A DNA stretch of 32,761 nt from Planctomycetota bacterium (GCA_007693455.1 REDP01000196.1:1-32761); one strand, 5' to 3'; positions 1 through 10,842 are shown, numbered from the stretch's first letter. Numbers and translations: made by a program. Notes: generated by a model not told the origin, from the letters alone.

Positions 1-1533
1 CTCAATGGCCCTGAAGGTCCATGGTATGAGTTGATTGTCGTAGATGATGATGTTGAACTAACCCCTCCAGGCGGAGATCCCGAAGATGATGCTGAAGAGT
101 TTATGCGCTTCCGCATCAGCCAAGAGATGATTGATGCTTTTGATACAATGGCCGATCTGTACATCTTCCTGGAAACCGGCACTTATCGTGTTGCGCAGCC
201 CATTACCGTGGCCACTGCAGAGCGTAAGTTTGCGCACTTTACCAAGAAGGATTTTTTCCTGCTCGATACCCTTCCCGATGCTATTGAACCAGGTGAAGAG
301 GTCCTTATGACCGTTCGCTTCCTGCCGCGCTGGTCAACGGGTTTCGACCGTGAGCGTCAGACCATTGCGGGAGAAGCACTTGAGCCATTTACCGAACCCA
401 TCCAGCTGTATCCCCCTAGTCCCTTTACGTGGTATCACTGGACGCTTCCAGATCGTTTACCACCATTATACCCAGAAGGTCGCTTGCATACGGGTTTAGC
501 TACTACCAACTTCCCAGAAACGTACTTACCCATGGGCTGGAATTCTACACGCCTGGACACCAATGCTGGGATGGGTGGGCGAGCCAACTCAAGTATGCGG
601 GAGGCCTATACCGAAGAAGATACGATGCTTATGCCGTTGCGGGAAGACCCCGATAGCGGAAATGATTACCAGGCTCGTGGATGGGTGCAGCATTGGGTAG
701 AGGTCAATATACCCAACACCGATATTGATACCTGGGGTAACTGGAAGACGGGCCAAACCCTTTCCTTCCCACCTGGTGTGTATCCGCATCCCTATGATGA
801 TAAAGATCAGTGGTTTGCGCACAATAATGCGTACGGAGAATTTACCGATGGTGTGGCCCCAGATATGGAGTTTGCTCTCCTGGGGATTGGTCGCAATCCA
901 CGTATTGTCCTGGAAAATGTGCCTGATCCGTGGAAATTAGGAGCGCCGCCCTACGATGGCATGCATCCTCCCTATCTAGCCGGTCCACCCGCTGCTATTC
1001 CGCCCGTCCGTCATGCTCCTGGTGCATTCCAATTCCCAGCAACAGAAGTGCTTGAAAGCACCATGCGGCGGGTGATTATTCGAGCTGGGCGAAACTGGTG
1101 GTGGGATACTGCTTATGGTAGTGTCTATCAGCCGACAGGCCGCCTGCTTTTGGATCCCGATATTGGGCGGGCAGCAACCATTCAGGGACCGGTTCCCCAT
1201 GATTACGATCTGATTGTGGCCGACCCCGATGATACTGACTATATTATGCCAGGTGGTTGGGTATGGGATGATGATAATGATCCTACCAATGTGCGTGATC
1301 CCGAACGGCATGGCTTCTGGGAGCTCATTTATGACTATGACGCCGATACCTCAGAAGTAGTCGTTTTGGATATCTACTTTACGCCTACTTCGGTTACTGA
1401 CCCTGATGATCTGGATGGACAGCCATTCCGTGAAGCAGTGTTGGTGATTCCCAGCAACGATGCTACGGAAGATCCGCTGCGGGTACCGTTGGTGGGTGCT
1501 GGAGAGGCCTCGGATCTTGAGGGCGACTTCTAG
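1..1533 (+). CDS. C-terminal part of a protein with ASH/choice-of-anchor-D-like segments (5'-truncated by the window edge)
   Basis: Frame 1 is open from base 1 (LNGPEGPWYELIVVDDD...) to TAG at 1531-1533, so the listed TTG start at 31 is probably not real. Segments such as 'FLPRWSTGFDRERQTIAGEAL' and 'YFTPTSVTD...EAVLVIPSNDATEDPLRVPLVGAGEA' resemble the 'F.P...G...A.L.I.SND....V.L.G.G' pattern of choice-of-anchor D/ASH repeats. Confidence 0.55.
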   Translation, partial: LNGPEGPWYELIVVDDDVELTPPGGDPEDDAEEFMRFRISQEMIDAFDTMADLYIFLETGTYRVAQPITVATAERKFAHFTKKDFFLLDTLPDAIEPGEEVLMTVRFLPRWSTGFDRERQTIAGEALEPFTEPIQLYPPSPFTWYHWTLPDRLPPLYPEGRLHTGLATTNFPETYLPMGWNSTRLDTNAGMGGRANSSMREAYTEEDTMLMPLREDPDSGNDYQARGWVQHWVEVNIPNTDIDTWGNWKTGQTLSFPPGVYPHPYDDKDQWFAHNNAYGEFTDGVAPDMEFALLGIGRNPRIVLENVPDPWKLGAPPYDGMHPPYLAGPPAAIPPVRHAPGAFQFPATEVLESTMRRVIIRAGRNWWWDTAYGSVYQPTGRLLLDPDIGRAATIQGPVPHDYDLIVADPDDTDYIMPGGWVWDDDNDPTNVRDPERHGFWELIYDYDADTSEVVVLDIYFTPTSVTDPDDLDGQPFREAVLVIPSNDATEDPLRVPLVGAGEASDLEGDF

Positions 1534-1569
1534 TATGTGCTCATGACCCGTTGTGGCATGGCTTCACTT

Positions 1570-1599
1570 GCGAGGGCGCGGTAGTAACCGCGCCCTCGC
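1570..1599. terminator. Perfect 13-bp stem, 4-nt loop hairpin
   Basis: gcgagggcgcggt-agta-accgcgccctcgc, 36 bp after the upstream stop codon and 20 bp before the fabI ATG. Confidence 0.7.
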
Positions 1600-1618
1600 T
1601 TGTTGTGGAGAACCAAAG

Positions 1619-2422
1619 ATGCAAAGCGATATGACCCAGGCTTTACGTGGTGCCCACATTCTTGTGTGTGGTATCGCCAATGAGCGTTCTCTGGCCTACG
1701 CCATTGCTCAGGCTGTTGTCGAGCGCGGTGGTGAGGTGTGGTGTACCTGGCAGGGGGATGCACAGTATAAGCGGGTGCAACGTTGTGTGCAGCATCTTGG
1801 AGCCCGCGCCCATGTACTTGCGCGTTGGGATGTGGTCCAAGAGTCTGACGGTGCTCAGGTGGTGAAGCAGCTCCAGGCTCAGGGGGTTTACCTGCATGGC
1901 TTGGTGCACGCCATTGCCTTTGCTCAGTTACATAGCGATACAGGCGAAACAGTACCAGTACATGGGGTTGATGCTACGCGTTGGTCGCAGGCCTTGCAGA
2001 TAAGCGCCTGGTCGTTACCGATGATGCTGCATACCTTGCTACCCTGCATGGACACAGCGGGTATGTCAGCGGTTACCCTTACCTATCAGGGGTCGCGTGT
2101 GGTTATGCCTGGTTATAATATGATGGGAGTCGCCAAGGCAGCCCTGGAATCGGCGGTGCGCTATTGTGCTGCAGAGTTGGGGGGAGAGGGAGTGCGGGTG
2201 AATGCCGTGAGTGCGGGATCCATACGTACTGTAGCGGCGGCGGCGGTGCCAGGTTTCTCCCAACGGCATCAGAAGGCAGCCGCACACTCACCGATGTGTC
2301 GTACGGTGGAGGCTCAGGAGGTGGCAGCAACGGTGGCATGGCTGTTGTCGCCAGATGCCAGTGCGATTACGGGCGCGGTAATTCCCGTGGATGCAGGTCT
2401 TCATATCATGGGGCCTGGGTAA
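1619..2422 (+). CDS. fabI: Enoyl-[acyl-carrier-protein] reductase, FabI-type SDR
   Basis: MQSDMTQALRGAHILVCGIANERSLAYAIAQAV...TLTYQGSRVVMPGYNMMGVAKAALESAVRYCAAELG...GSIRT; FabI-like glycine-rich N-terminus and Y-x6-K motif. Start moved from 1553 to the ATG at 1619. Confidence 0.85.
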   Translation: MQSDMTQALRGAHILVCGIANERSLAYAIAQAVVERGGEVWCTWQGDAQYKRVQRCVQHLGARAHVLARWDVVQESDGAQVVKQLQAQGVYLHGLVHAIAFAQLHSDTGETVPVHGVDATRWSQALQISAWSLPMMLHTLLPCMDTAGMSAVTLTYQGSRVVMPGYNMMGVAKAALESAVRYCAAELGGEGVRVNAVSAGSIRTVAAAAVPGFSQRHQKAAAHSPMCRTVEAQEVAATVAWLLSPDASAITGAVIPVDAGLHIMGPG

Positions 2423-2429
2423 TAAGAAA

Positions 2430-2459
2430 ACGCCCGTCCATTGGGACATGGACGGGCGT
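2430..2459. terminator. Bidirectional terminator-like hairpin between convergent fabI and gltD
   Basis: acgcccgtccat-tgggac-atggacgggcgt, perfect 12-bp stem, preceded by an A-run (aataagaaaa). Confidence 0.75.
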
Positions 2460-2498
2460 ATGATGAAGATGGTCACCAGGACCTATGCCCCAGGACGT

Positions 2499-3977
2499 TT
2501 AGTAGGCGAATGCCTCAATGCGTACTTCGGGTAGGGCGCTGGGCTGTTTGGTGAGCCAGCTGTCTACGCAGCGGGCTACTTCACGGCCTTCGCTAATGGC
2601 CCAGACCACTAGGCTTTGCCCACGGCGGCAGTCGCCAGCGGCGAAAACGCCATCTTTGCTGCTCATTCGGGTTTCGGGATCAGTGACAATGTTGGAGCGT
2701 TGGTCGGTTTCCAGGCCAAACTGTTCCACCAGGCCCTGGCGTGGGCCAAGAAAACCCATGGCCAAGAGAACGAGGTCGCATTCCCAAATCTTTTTACTGC
2801 CTTCGATTTCCTTCATTTGTCGGCCTTCCCAGGCCAGATCGACGGTTTCCAGGGCGGTGACTTTGCCGTCTTTGCCGATAAAGCGCTTCGTCATAATGGA
2901 ATAAGCCACTTCACCGCCATGCTCGGTCATTTCTTCCACTGAAGAGCTTATGCGCTTAATTCGTGACCACTGCGGCCAGGGGTTATCAGAGCTACGTTCC
3001 TGTGGTGGCTCGGGAAGCAATTCAAAGTTATGCACACTTACCGCACCTTGGCGAAGGGAGGTGCCAATGCAGTCCGATCCCGTATCGCCACCACCAATGA
3101 CGATCACTTTTTTGCCCTCGGCCCAGATTTTCTGTTTTTTGGGATGCAGGGCGGCGACATCCTCGTCCCCCCAATTATTGCGGTTACTTTGCGGGAGGAA
3201 TTCCATGGCAAAGTGGATGCCATCGAGATCACGGCCCTCGGCGGGAAGGTCGCGGGGGTGCTCGGCGCCGGTTGCCAAGACGATGGCATCATGTTTGGTG
3301 CGTAAGTCATCGGCGCTGATGTCTTTACCGACTTCGGTATTATAGACAAAGTGAATGCCTTCGGCGGCCAAGAGGTCTACTCTGCGCTGCACCTTTTCTT
3401 TGCGCAGTTTGTAGTGAGGGATGCCGTACATGAGTAGGCCGCCCGCGCGGTCGGCTTTTTCATAGACGGTAACGCTATGACCAGCCCGGTTGAGTTGCTG
3501 GGCACAGGCAAGTCCAGCAGGACCAGAGCCAATAATGGCTACGGTTTTGCCCGTGCGGGTACTGGGTTTGACTGGCTTAATCCAGCCACGATCAAAACCA
3601 CGGTCGACAATGGAGACCTCGTGCAGTTTGATGGTGACTGGGGGCTCGTTGATGCCGAGCACGCAGGATGTTTCGCAGGGTGCAGGACATACGCGACCAG
3701 TGAACTCTGGAAAGTTATTGGTGGCATGCAGGGCGTTCAGGGCATCTTCCCAGCGACCCCGATAGACGTAGTCATTCCACTCGGGGATTAGATTGCCCAA
3801 TGGGCATCCAGTCATGCAAAAGGGCACTCCGCAGTCCATGCAGCGACTGGCCTGGGTTTGTACCGTCTCTTCTGAAAGCTCTTCATAGTGTTCATCGTGG
3901 TGCTCAATACGCTCGTCCACCGGTTTGAGCTGCGGTGCACGGCGGTCGTGCTTCATAAATCCCTTGGGATCACCCAT
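2499..3977 (-). CDS. gltD: Glutamate synthase (NADPH) small (beta) subunit
   Basis: MGDPKGFMKHDRRAPQLKPVDERIEHHDEHYEEL...CMDCGVPFCMTGCPLGNLIPEWND...GSGPAGLACAQQLNRAGHSVTVYEK; adjacent to gltB on the same strand. Confidence 0.95.
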   Translation of the reverse strand: MGDPKGFMKHDRRAPQLKPVDERIEHHDEHYEELSEETVQTQASRCMDCGVPFCMTGCPLGNLIPEWNDYVYRGRWEDALNALHATNNFPEFTGRVCPAPCETSCVLGINEPPVTIKLHEVSIVDRGFDRGWIKPVKPSTRTGKTVAIIGSGPAGLACAQQLNRAGHSVTVYEKADRAGGLLMYGIPHYKLRKEKVQRRVDLLAAEGIHFVYNTEVGKDISADDLRTKHDAIVLATGAEHPRDLPAEGRDLDGIHFAMEFLPQSNRNNWGDEDVAALHPKKQKIWAEGKKVIVIGGGDTGSDCIGTSLRQGAVSVHNFELLPEPPQERSSDNPWPQWSRIKRISSSVEEMTEHGGEVAYSIMTKRFIGKDGKVTALETVDLAWEGRQMKEIEGSKKIWECDLVLLAMGFLGPRQGLVEQFGLETDQRSNIVTDPETRMSSKDGVFAAGDCRRGQSLVVWAISEGREVARCVDSWLTKQPSALPEVRIEAFAY

Positions 3978-4014
3978 AATATCTCCAATACGTCAAATGC
4001 TCAGGTGGGTACAA

Positions 4015-7000
4015 TTATACTGGGGCAACAGCCTCAGTGGTGGCAGATTCACGTTCGGCGCGCTCACGCTCGGCACGTTCGGTGAGTACGCGGCGGTATT
4101 CATGGGGGAATACTTTGACAAACTGCCGTACGCTGCGGTCCCAATTGGCCAGCACCGCCTTGCCTTTGGCTGAATCGGTAAGGGCCACATGGCGCTCGAC
4201 CAATTCTTTCACCATCTTGATGTCTTCACTGAGGGCAATTTGTTCCACGTCAACCATGCCCATATTGCAGCGGCGAGTAAAGCGTAGATCTTCATCATAG
4301 ATAAAGGCCAAGCCGCCGCTCATGCCGGCGGCAAAGTTGCGTCCGGTCATACCCAGGCACACCACTACCCCGCCAGTCATGTATTCGCAGCCATGGTCTC
4401 CCATGCCTTCGACCACTGCATGTACGCCAGAATTGCGCACGCAGAAGCGTTCGCCAGCGCGGCCGGCAAAGAAGACCGATCCGCTGGTGGCACCGTAGAG
4501 CACGGTATTGCCGACTATCTGATTGTCAGACCATTCAAAGGACGCGGCTTCATCGGGGCGGATCACAATACGCCCGCCAGCCATCCCCTTGCCTACATAG
4601 TCGTTGGCTTCACCGATCAGATTAAAGCTGATGCCGTGGGCCAGGAAGCAGCCAAAGCTTTGTCCGGCAATGCCGCGGAAATTGACGGTAATCGTATCAT
4701 CGGGAAGACCTTCACTAGCATAGCGCTTGGCCACAGCCCCCGAGAGCATGGCTCCAGTGGTGCGGTTGAAGTTGCGAATGTCCCGGTCGATGGTTACTGC
4801 AGTGCCCTTTTCCAGGGCAGGGGCGGCCGCCGTGATGAGGTCACGATCAAGCACCGCATCAATGCCGTGATCTTGCTGATCAACACGGTACCGTTGGTAA
4901 TCCGCAGGCGCCTGTGGCGGGGTAAGAAGGCGCGAGAAGTCGAGGCCTTGGGACTTCCAATGTTTGATGGCATGGTTCATGTCGAGCAGATCGGTGCGAC
5001 CAACCAGCTCATCGATGCTGCGTGCCCCCAGTGCGGCCATGTGTTCGCGTACTTCCGTTGCCAAGAAGGTAAAGAAGTTGACCACATGATCGGCATCACC
5101 GTTGAATTTTTTGCGCAGGGTTTCGTCCTGGGTGGCGATGCCAACGGGGCAAGTATTGAGATGGCATTTGCGCATCATAATGCAGCCCACCGTTACCAAG
5201 GCTACGGTGGCAAAGCCGTATTCTTCGGCCCCGAGCATGGCCGCGATGACCACATCACGACCAGTACGTAGCTGACCATCGGTTTGTACGCGAATACGTC
5301 CACGCAGGTCGTTGAGCACCAGGGTTTGCTGGGTTTCGGCGAGGCCGATTTCCCAGGGAATGCCCGCGTGTTTGATCGAAGACATGGGACTTGCGCCGGT
5401 GCCGCCATCATAGCCAGCGATAACTACACGATCGGCATGGGCCTTACTGACCCCTGCGGCAACGGTGCCAACGCCCACTTCACTGACCAACTTCACCGAA
5501 ACTTCCGCTTCAGGGTTACAGTTTTTCAGGTCAAAGATGAGCTGGGCGAGATCTTCGATGGAGTAGATGTCGTGGTGTGGTGGGGGTGAGATCAAGGTTA
5601 CCCCAGGCACCGAATGGCGTAGCCAGGCAATGTATTCGCTGACCTTATGGCCAGGGAGCTGCCCGCCTTCGCCAGGCTTGGCGCCTTGGCAGACTTTGAT
5701 TTGTAGCTCGTCGGCATTGACCATGTAATAGGGCGTGACGCCAAAGCGACCCGAGGCCACCTGCTTAATTGCCGAGCGCTTACTGTCCCCATTGGGCATG
5801 GGGGTAAAACGCCGATAGTCCTCGCCGCCTTCACCAGTATTGGAGCGGCCGCCGAGTCGGTTCATGGCAATGGCCAGAGTCTCATGGGCTTCCGAAGAGA
5901 TGGAGCCCAAGGACATGGCGCCAGTGCAGAAGCGACGCGCAATGCTTTCCACCGATTCGACTTCCTCCAGGGGAATGGCGTCAGTCTTTTTAAAGGTAAA
6001 GAGGCCGCGCAGGGTACACAGGCGCTTGGCCTGATTGTCAATAAGCGCAGTATAGCGGCGGAATGTGTCCAGTGATCCAGCGCGCACAGAATGCTGCAGA
6101 AGGGCGATGACTTCTGGGTTCATGAGGTGGTGTTCGCCCTCGCGGCGCCAGTGATATTCGCCACCGCGCTCAAGATCACGGGCAGGATCAGGTTGATCAC
6201 CAAATGCACAACGATGGCGCTCGAGGACTTCGCGCGCGATCTCTTCAATGCCAGCGCCTTCGATGCGACTGGGCGTTCCAGTGAAGTATTTGTCGATAAA
6301 GGGCTGGGAGAGACCGACGGCATCAAAGATTTGCGCCGAACAGTAGCTTTGCAGGGTTGAAATGCCGATCTTGGAGAAAACCTTATAGAGGCCTTTGCCC
6401 ACCGCCTTGATATAGTTTTTGAGATAATGGGCCTCGGCATCTTCGGGATCATCGGCATGGGCGTTGCCGTCATGCAGGGGCAGCATGCCCGTATCCACCA
6501 TGTCGCCCAGGCCATCAAAGGCCAGGTAGGGGTTCACCGCCGAGGCACCAAATCCTACCAGGCAGGCGAAGTGATGTACTTCCCGTGGTTCGCCCGATTC
6601 AACCACGAGCGAACATTGGGTGCGCTTGCCAGCACGAATGAGGTGGTGGTTGATGGCCGATACTGCCAAGAGGGCAGGGATCGGCGCGTGTTGCTCATCA
6701 ACCCCACGGTCGGAAAGGATGAGAATGGTGTTACCGGCATCCACGGCCTCTTCGGCATCGGCGAAGAGATGTTCCAGGCGTGCCTCGAGGGCGCTGACCC
6801 CGCCACTGGTTTCAAATACTGTGGAAAGGGTGGTGGCCTTGAGTCCAGGAACATCGCTGCGGCGGAGCTGCTCCAGATCCCAGTTGGTAAGAATGGGCTG
6901 ATCAATCTGCAGCATGCGGCAGCTTTCAGCCGTGGGCAGAAGGATGTTGGAGGCCGCTCCCAAATATTGGGTGAGGCTCATTACCACTTCTTCGCGGATG

Positions 7001-8592
7001 GGATCAATGGCTGGGTTGGTTACCTGGGCAAAGCATTGTTTGAAATACCAATAGAGTAATTTGGGGCGGTTGGAGAGCACTGCCAACGGTGTATCGGTGC
7101 CCATGGAGCCCACTGGTTCTTGGCCAGTGAGGCACATGGGGCTGACGATCACCCGCAAATCTTCCAAGGTATAGCCAAAGGCTTGCTGCAACTGGCGTAC
7201 CTTGCGATGGCTGGGTACTGGCGGCATGGCTGGAGCAGGAAGATCTTGCTTGCGAATCAAGTGCTTATCGACCCAGTTGGCCCAGGGCTGTGATTCGGCC
7301 AGGCGGCGCTTGATTTCCCGATCTTCAATCAAAGCACCTGCTTCGGTGTCAACCACAATCATTTTACCAGGCGCCAGGCGACCCTTACGCACGATATTGC
7401 CTGCTGGGATGTTGAGCACGCCTGCTTCTGAGGCGTAAACAATCTCATCACTATCGGTAACCCAGTAGCGTGCAGGACGCAGTCCATTGCGGTCAAGGAT
7501 AGCGCAGACCTTACGGCCATCAAAGGCCACGAGGTTTGCCGGCCCATCCCAGGGTTCCATCATAGTGGCATGATATTCAAAGAATCCCTTGAGATCGCCA
7601 GCCAATTGCGCTTTGGTGGCCCAGGCTTCGGGCACCATCATGGCCATGGCGTGGGGCAGATCGTAGCCGCAGCGCACCAGGAGTTCGAGGGCGTTATCCA
7701 AGGAGGCGGTGTCGGAATTGCCTTCCATGATCACGGGCCGTAGATCGGCCACTGCTTCCCCAAGAATGGGGTGGGAGAAGACCGCTTCGCGGGCATTCAT
7801 GCGATTGATATTGCCCCGCAGGGTATTGATTTCACCATTATGGGCCACCATCCGGAAGGGCTGGGCCAGATCCCAGGTGGGGAAGGTATTGGTGGAATAA
7901 CGTTGATGCACAAATGCCACGGCCGAAACGAGGCGCTCATCCGAGAGTTCCGGGTAATAGGTGGCCAATTGTTCGGAGAGCAGCATGCCCTTATAGCAGA
8001 CCGTAGCCGCCGAGAGGGACGGAATATAGAAGTATTCACCCTGGGCCAGGTCATCGGCCCGCACAGCATTTTCGGCGCGTTTGCGCGCCAGGTACAGCAT
8101 CAGTTCAAAATAACGGGCGCGGGTTTTGCCGCGACCAATAAACACCTGTCGCACTTTGGGTTCCACCGCACGGGCATTACGGCCGATGGAAGAATTATCG
8201 GTTGGTACGTCACGCCAGCCCAAAAGCACCAAGCCAGAGCGCTCAACCGCATCGGCCATGGCTTGTTCGCAGGCCGCCCGGGCGGCGTTATCCTTGGGCA
8301 AGAAAATATTGCCAGCGGCATATTCGCCTTCTGGGGGAAGTTCGAAGGGGGCCAGGGCACGAAATAGTGCATCGGGGGTTTGAATGGTTAAACCGGCTCC
8401 ATCCCCATCAAGAGGGTCTGCGCCAACCGCACCGCGATGGGTGAGATTACACAGAATATCAATGCCGCGCATGACCAGATCATGGCTTTTGACACCTTTA
8501 ATATTTGCCAGAAAACCTACGCCACAGGCGTCGTGTTCGTTCGCGGGGTCGTAGAGACCATGGGCAGGGGGCATACCGATGCGGTGGGTCAT
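4015..8592 (-). CDS. gltB: Glutamate synthase large (alpha) subunit
   Basis: MTHRIGMPPAHGLYDPANEHDACGVGFLANIKG... (N-terminal glutaminase Cys after a propeptide), CHLNTCPVGIATQ, GGEDYRRF. Start at 8592 supported by upstream gagagg; the ORF-track start at 8670 looks too long. Confidence 0.95.
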   Translation of the reverse strand: MTHRIGMPPAHGLYDPANEHDACGVGFLANIKGVKSHDLVMRGIDILCNLTHRGAVGADPLDGDGAGLTIQTPDALFRALAPFELPPEGEYAAGNIFLPKDNAARAACEQAMADAVERSGLVLLGWRDVPTDNSSIGRNARAVEPKVRQVFIGRGKTRARYFELMLYLARKRAENAVRADDLAQGEYFYIPSLSAATVCYKGMLLSEQLATYYPELSDERLVSAVAFVHQRYSTNTFPTWDLAQPFRMVAHNGEINTLRGNINRMNAREAVFSHPILGEAVADLRPVIMEGNSDTASLDNALELLVRCGYDLPHAMAMMVPEAWATKAQLAGDLKGFFEYHATMMEPWDGPANLVAFDGRKVCAILDRNGLRPARYWVTDSDEIVYASEAGVLNIPAGNIVRKGRLAPGKMIVVDTEAGALIEDREIKRRLAESQPWANWVDKHLIRKQDLPAPAMPPVPSHRKVRQLQQAFGYTLEDLRVIVSPMCLTGQEPVGSMGTDTPLAVLSNRPKLLYWYFKQCFAQVTNPAIDPIREEVVMSLTQYLGAASNILLPTAESCRMLQIDQPILTNWDLEQLRRSDVPGLKATTLSTVFETSGGVSALEARLEHLFADAEEAVDAGNTILILSDRGVDEQHAPIPALLAVSAINHHLIRAGKRTQCSLVVESGEPREVHHFACLVGFGASAVNPYLAFDGLGDMVDTGMLPLHDGNAHADDPEDAEAHYLKNYIKAVGKGLYKVFSKIGISTLQSYCSAQIFDAVGLSQPFIDKYFTGTPSRIEGAGIEEIAREVLERHRCAFGDQPDPARDLERGGEYHWRREGEHHLMNPEVIALLQHSVRAGSLDTFRRYTALIDNQAKRLCTLRGLFTFKKTDAIPLEEVESVESIARRFCTGAMSLGSISSEAHETLAIAMNRLGGRSNTGEGGEDYRRFTPMPNGDSKRSAIKQVASGRFGVTPYYMVNADELQIKVCQGAKPGEGGQLPGHKVSEYIAWLRHSVPGVTLISPPPHHDIYSIEDLAQLIFDLKNCNPEAEVSVKLVSEVGVGTVAAGVSKAHADRVVIAGYDGGTGASPMSSIKHAGIPWEIGLAETQQTLVLNDLRGRIRVQTDGQLRTGRDVVIAAMLGAEEYGFATVALVTVGCIMMRKCHLNTCPVGIATQDETLRKKFNGDADHVVNFFTFLATEVREHMAALGARSIDELVGRTDLLDMNHAIKHWKSQGLDFSRLLTPPQAPADYQRYRVDQQDHGIDAVLDRDLITAAAPALEKGTAVTIDRDIRNFNRTTGAMLSGAVAKRYASEGLPDDTITVNFRGIAGQSFGCFLAHGISFNLIGEANDYVGKGMAGGRIVIRPDEAASFEWSDNQIVGNTVLYGATSGSVFFAGRAGERFCVRNSGVHAVVEGMGDHGCEYMTGGVVVCLGMTGRNFAAGMSGGLAFIYDEDLRFTRRCNMGMVDVEQIALSEDIKMVKELVERHVALTDSAKGKAVLANWDRSVRQFVKVFPHEYRRVLTERAERERAERESATTEAVAPV

Positions 8593-8773
8593 AAACATCC
8601 TCTCACAGTAAAACAGTGTGACTTCGCTTGCAAGAATAGCGCAGGAGAGCGGCACAAACGACAACACCATGGTGGCAAAAAAACGTCGCCACAGGCCACG
8701 CCAAGGCCCTTGCGCTGCGCAAGCGAGGCATTTTTTATGGCAACATAGACCGATGCCAACCAGAAATTACGTA

Positions 8774-9991
8774 TCAACCCGACACAGTGCTTGCATTCTT
8801 GTCGCCAGCTGCATTGGGGTCTTGCGGTGGACTGTCTTCAAGTATGTCGCTGCCAATGCCATAGTAGGGCAGGAGATGCCCCATTACCAGAATGGTGAGC
8901 ACCATCACCATGGGACCAATGATAAAGCCTTTCAAGCCAAAGCTGAGAAGGCCGCCGACAATGCCCAAAAAGAGAAGGAAGGAGAGCCAGGTGCCCGAAG
9001 CCTCATCCAGGCGTTGGCCGATGCGACGGCGCAGTAGCCCCAAGCCCCATGCGGCGGCGAGGCTGAGCACTGCTAAAAGGCCTGCTTCCCATTGATAGCC
9101 AGCGCTCCACTGCACCACCACCAAAGGCAGCCATACCATGGTCGTGCCGATGGCGGGCACGAGCGAAAGAAAGGTGGCCACCAGGATCAGCGGCACTATG
9201 GGGAGACCGGTAAAGACGGCCCCAAGTCCGCCGAGTGCGATGCCGCGGCAGAGGGCAAAGGCTACGGTGTCGGAGAGCAGACGATGGACGATAGAGCGGT
9301 GGCGTTGGGCTACGGCATCCATTTGCTGATCATCAAGCGGGGTGTAATTGAGGATAAAACGGGCCGCTAGCGCACCCTGGGCGTAACAGTTTGGCAGGAT
9401 GATAAAGGCGAGCGCTAAATGGGCCAAGAGGCTACTGGTGCCCCGGAAGAGAAAGGCGAGAAAGGTGGGCCCCCAGGTGGCGGCTTCATCAATGCTGGAT
9501 TCAAGCCAGGTGCGCACCTGTTCCGCTTCAAAGGGGAGGCCTGGGTAGAGACGTAAAAGGGTTGTGGCCTGGCGGTCGATAGCGGCAAAAAGATACTCTA
9601 GGCGCTCTGGATCTTGCAGGGCGATACCAATAAGCGCATCGAAGGCCCGCACGGGGTGGCCCACCGTATTAATGATAAGGGCCAGAAAGGGGGTCAAAAG
9701 TATCGCCAGCAGACATAGAGTGGCGGTAATCCCAGCCAGTTGCTGTCGCGCCATGGGTGCCATGCGAGGAAAGCGTCGTTTGAGAAAGCGGTTGCAGGGC
9801 TCGAAAAGCACTGGTCCAGTAAGTGCAGCAAGGCTCACCGCCAATAAGATGGGATCGCGCAGGGGCAAAAGAACCAACATCGCGAGAAGTGCGGTTGCGG
9901 CTACTAAGGAGAGGAGCAAAAGATGCGGCAGCCAGTGCTGCAACAGACTGCGCGGTCCAGGGTTATCGGGAAGATGCGGTGGCAATGCCAT
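8774..9991 (-). CDS. AI-2E family transporter / permease (PerM/YdiK-like)
   Basis: Multiple hydrophobic helices, 'FLSLVPAIGTTMVWLPLVVV', 'GLLRRRIGQRLDEASGTWLSFLLFLGIVGGLLSFGLKGFIIGPMVMVLTI' typical of the family. Confidence 0.8.
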   Translation of the reverse strand: MALPPHLPDNPGPRSLLQHWLPHLLLLSLVAATALLAMLVLLPLRDPILLAVSLAALTGPVLFEPCNRFLKRRFPRMAPMARQQLAGITATLCLLAILLTPFLALIINTVGHPVRAFDALIGIALQDPERLEYLFAAIDRQATTLLRLYPGLPFEAEQVRTWLESSIDEAATWGPTFLAFLFRGTSSLLAHLALAFIILPNCYAQGALAARFILNYTPLDDQQMDAVAQRHRSIVHRLLSDTVAFALCRGIALGGLGAVFTGLPIVPLILVATFLSLVPAIGTTMVWLPLVVVQWSAGYQWEAGLLAVLSLAAAWGLGLLRRRIGQRLDEASGTWLSFLLFLGIVGGLLSFGLKGFIIGPMVMVLTILVMGHLLPYYGIGSDILEDSPPQDPNAAGDKNASTVSG

Positions 9992-10077
9992 AGTGCTTGG
10001 GTGCCTTTATCTGCTCGGCTAGTCGTGGCCCTGTGCGTGTGATGTCGTCTCCCAGCGCGGGGAGAGCGCATGGAGGG

Positions 10078-10842
10078 CTATCGTCCGTGCCGTAAGCGCT
10101 CGGCCAAGTGGTTGTCCAAGTGGGGGTTGGCTTCGATTGCCGAAGCCGTTGCCTCGACATCATATTCCACACGGCGAAAAACAACGCGTTGATTCCCCGG
10201 CTCGTCATCAAGAAGCACGTAGCTGGCACGGATGTCGCCATCGCGCGGCTGACCAACGGAGCCAATATTGATCAGGGCCTTTTCATCAGGATCAATAAAA
10301 TAGGTTCCAGCAAAGAGTTCAGAGGGTCTGGTAAAGGTGAGGTCCTCGAGAAATACCCCAGGAACGTGGGTGTGGCCGACGAAACACACATGGGGGATGA
10401 GGCTAAAAATTTCCTGCATTTTCCCCACGTTCTTAATGTCACGCGGCATCACATATTCTCGCGTGGGCTGCCGAGGGCTGGCGTGCGTAAAGAGGAAATT
10501 GCCACTCTTGGCGTGAATTTTGAGGTTTTTGAGTACCTGAGCCCGCTGCGCGACAATTTCTGGGCCACCGTCATGCTGAATATGTTCGCGTGTCCAATCG
10601 ATGGCACGGCGCGCCCGCGGATTGAAGTTGTCTGCTCCGTAGAGGAGCGCTTCTTCATGGTTGCCCATTAGCACTGCGCCGCAGCGTTGTACCATATCCA
10701 GGCATTCTCCTGGAAAGGGGCCATAGCCCACCACATCACCAAGGCAGATGATGCGTTTGGCGCCGCCCTCTTCCATATCGGCAATAACGGCCTCAAGCGC
10801 CGCCATGTTGCCGTGAATGTCGCTGATCAACCCTTGGATCAT
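10078..10842 (-). CDS. Metallophosphoesterase (YfcE/MJ0936-like)
   Basis: MIQGLISDIHGNMAALEAVIADME...CLGDVVGYGPFPGECLDMV...GNHEEALL...FVGHTHVPGVF...INIGSVGQPRDGD. Start shortened to 10842. Confidence 0.9.
   Translation of the reverse strand: MIQGLISDIHGNMAALEAVIADMEEGGAKRIICLGDVVGYGPFPGECLDMVQRCGAVLMGNHEEALLYGADNFNPRARRAIDWTREHIQHDGGPEIVAQRAQVLKNLKIHAKSGNFLFTHASPRQPTREYVMPRDIKNVGKMQEIFSLIPHVCFVGHTHVPGVFLEDLTFTRPSELFAGTYFIDPDEKALINIGSVGQPRDGDIRASYVLLDDEPGNQRVVFRRVEYDVEATASAIEANPHLDNHLAERLRHGR

Noticed and set aside
4393-5271. Long antisense ORFs across gltB, dnaE and sucC (e.g. 4393..5271 +, 6427..7059 +, 14885..15718 +)
   Set aside because: Fully antisense to well-supported genes and without recognisable domains; typical of codon-biased GC-rich sequence.
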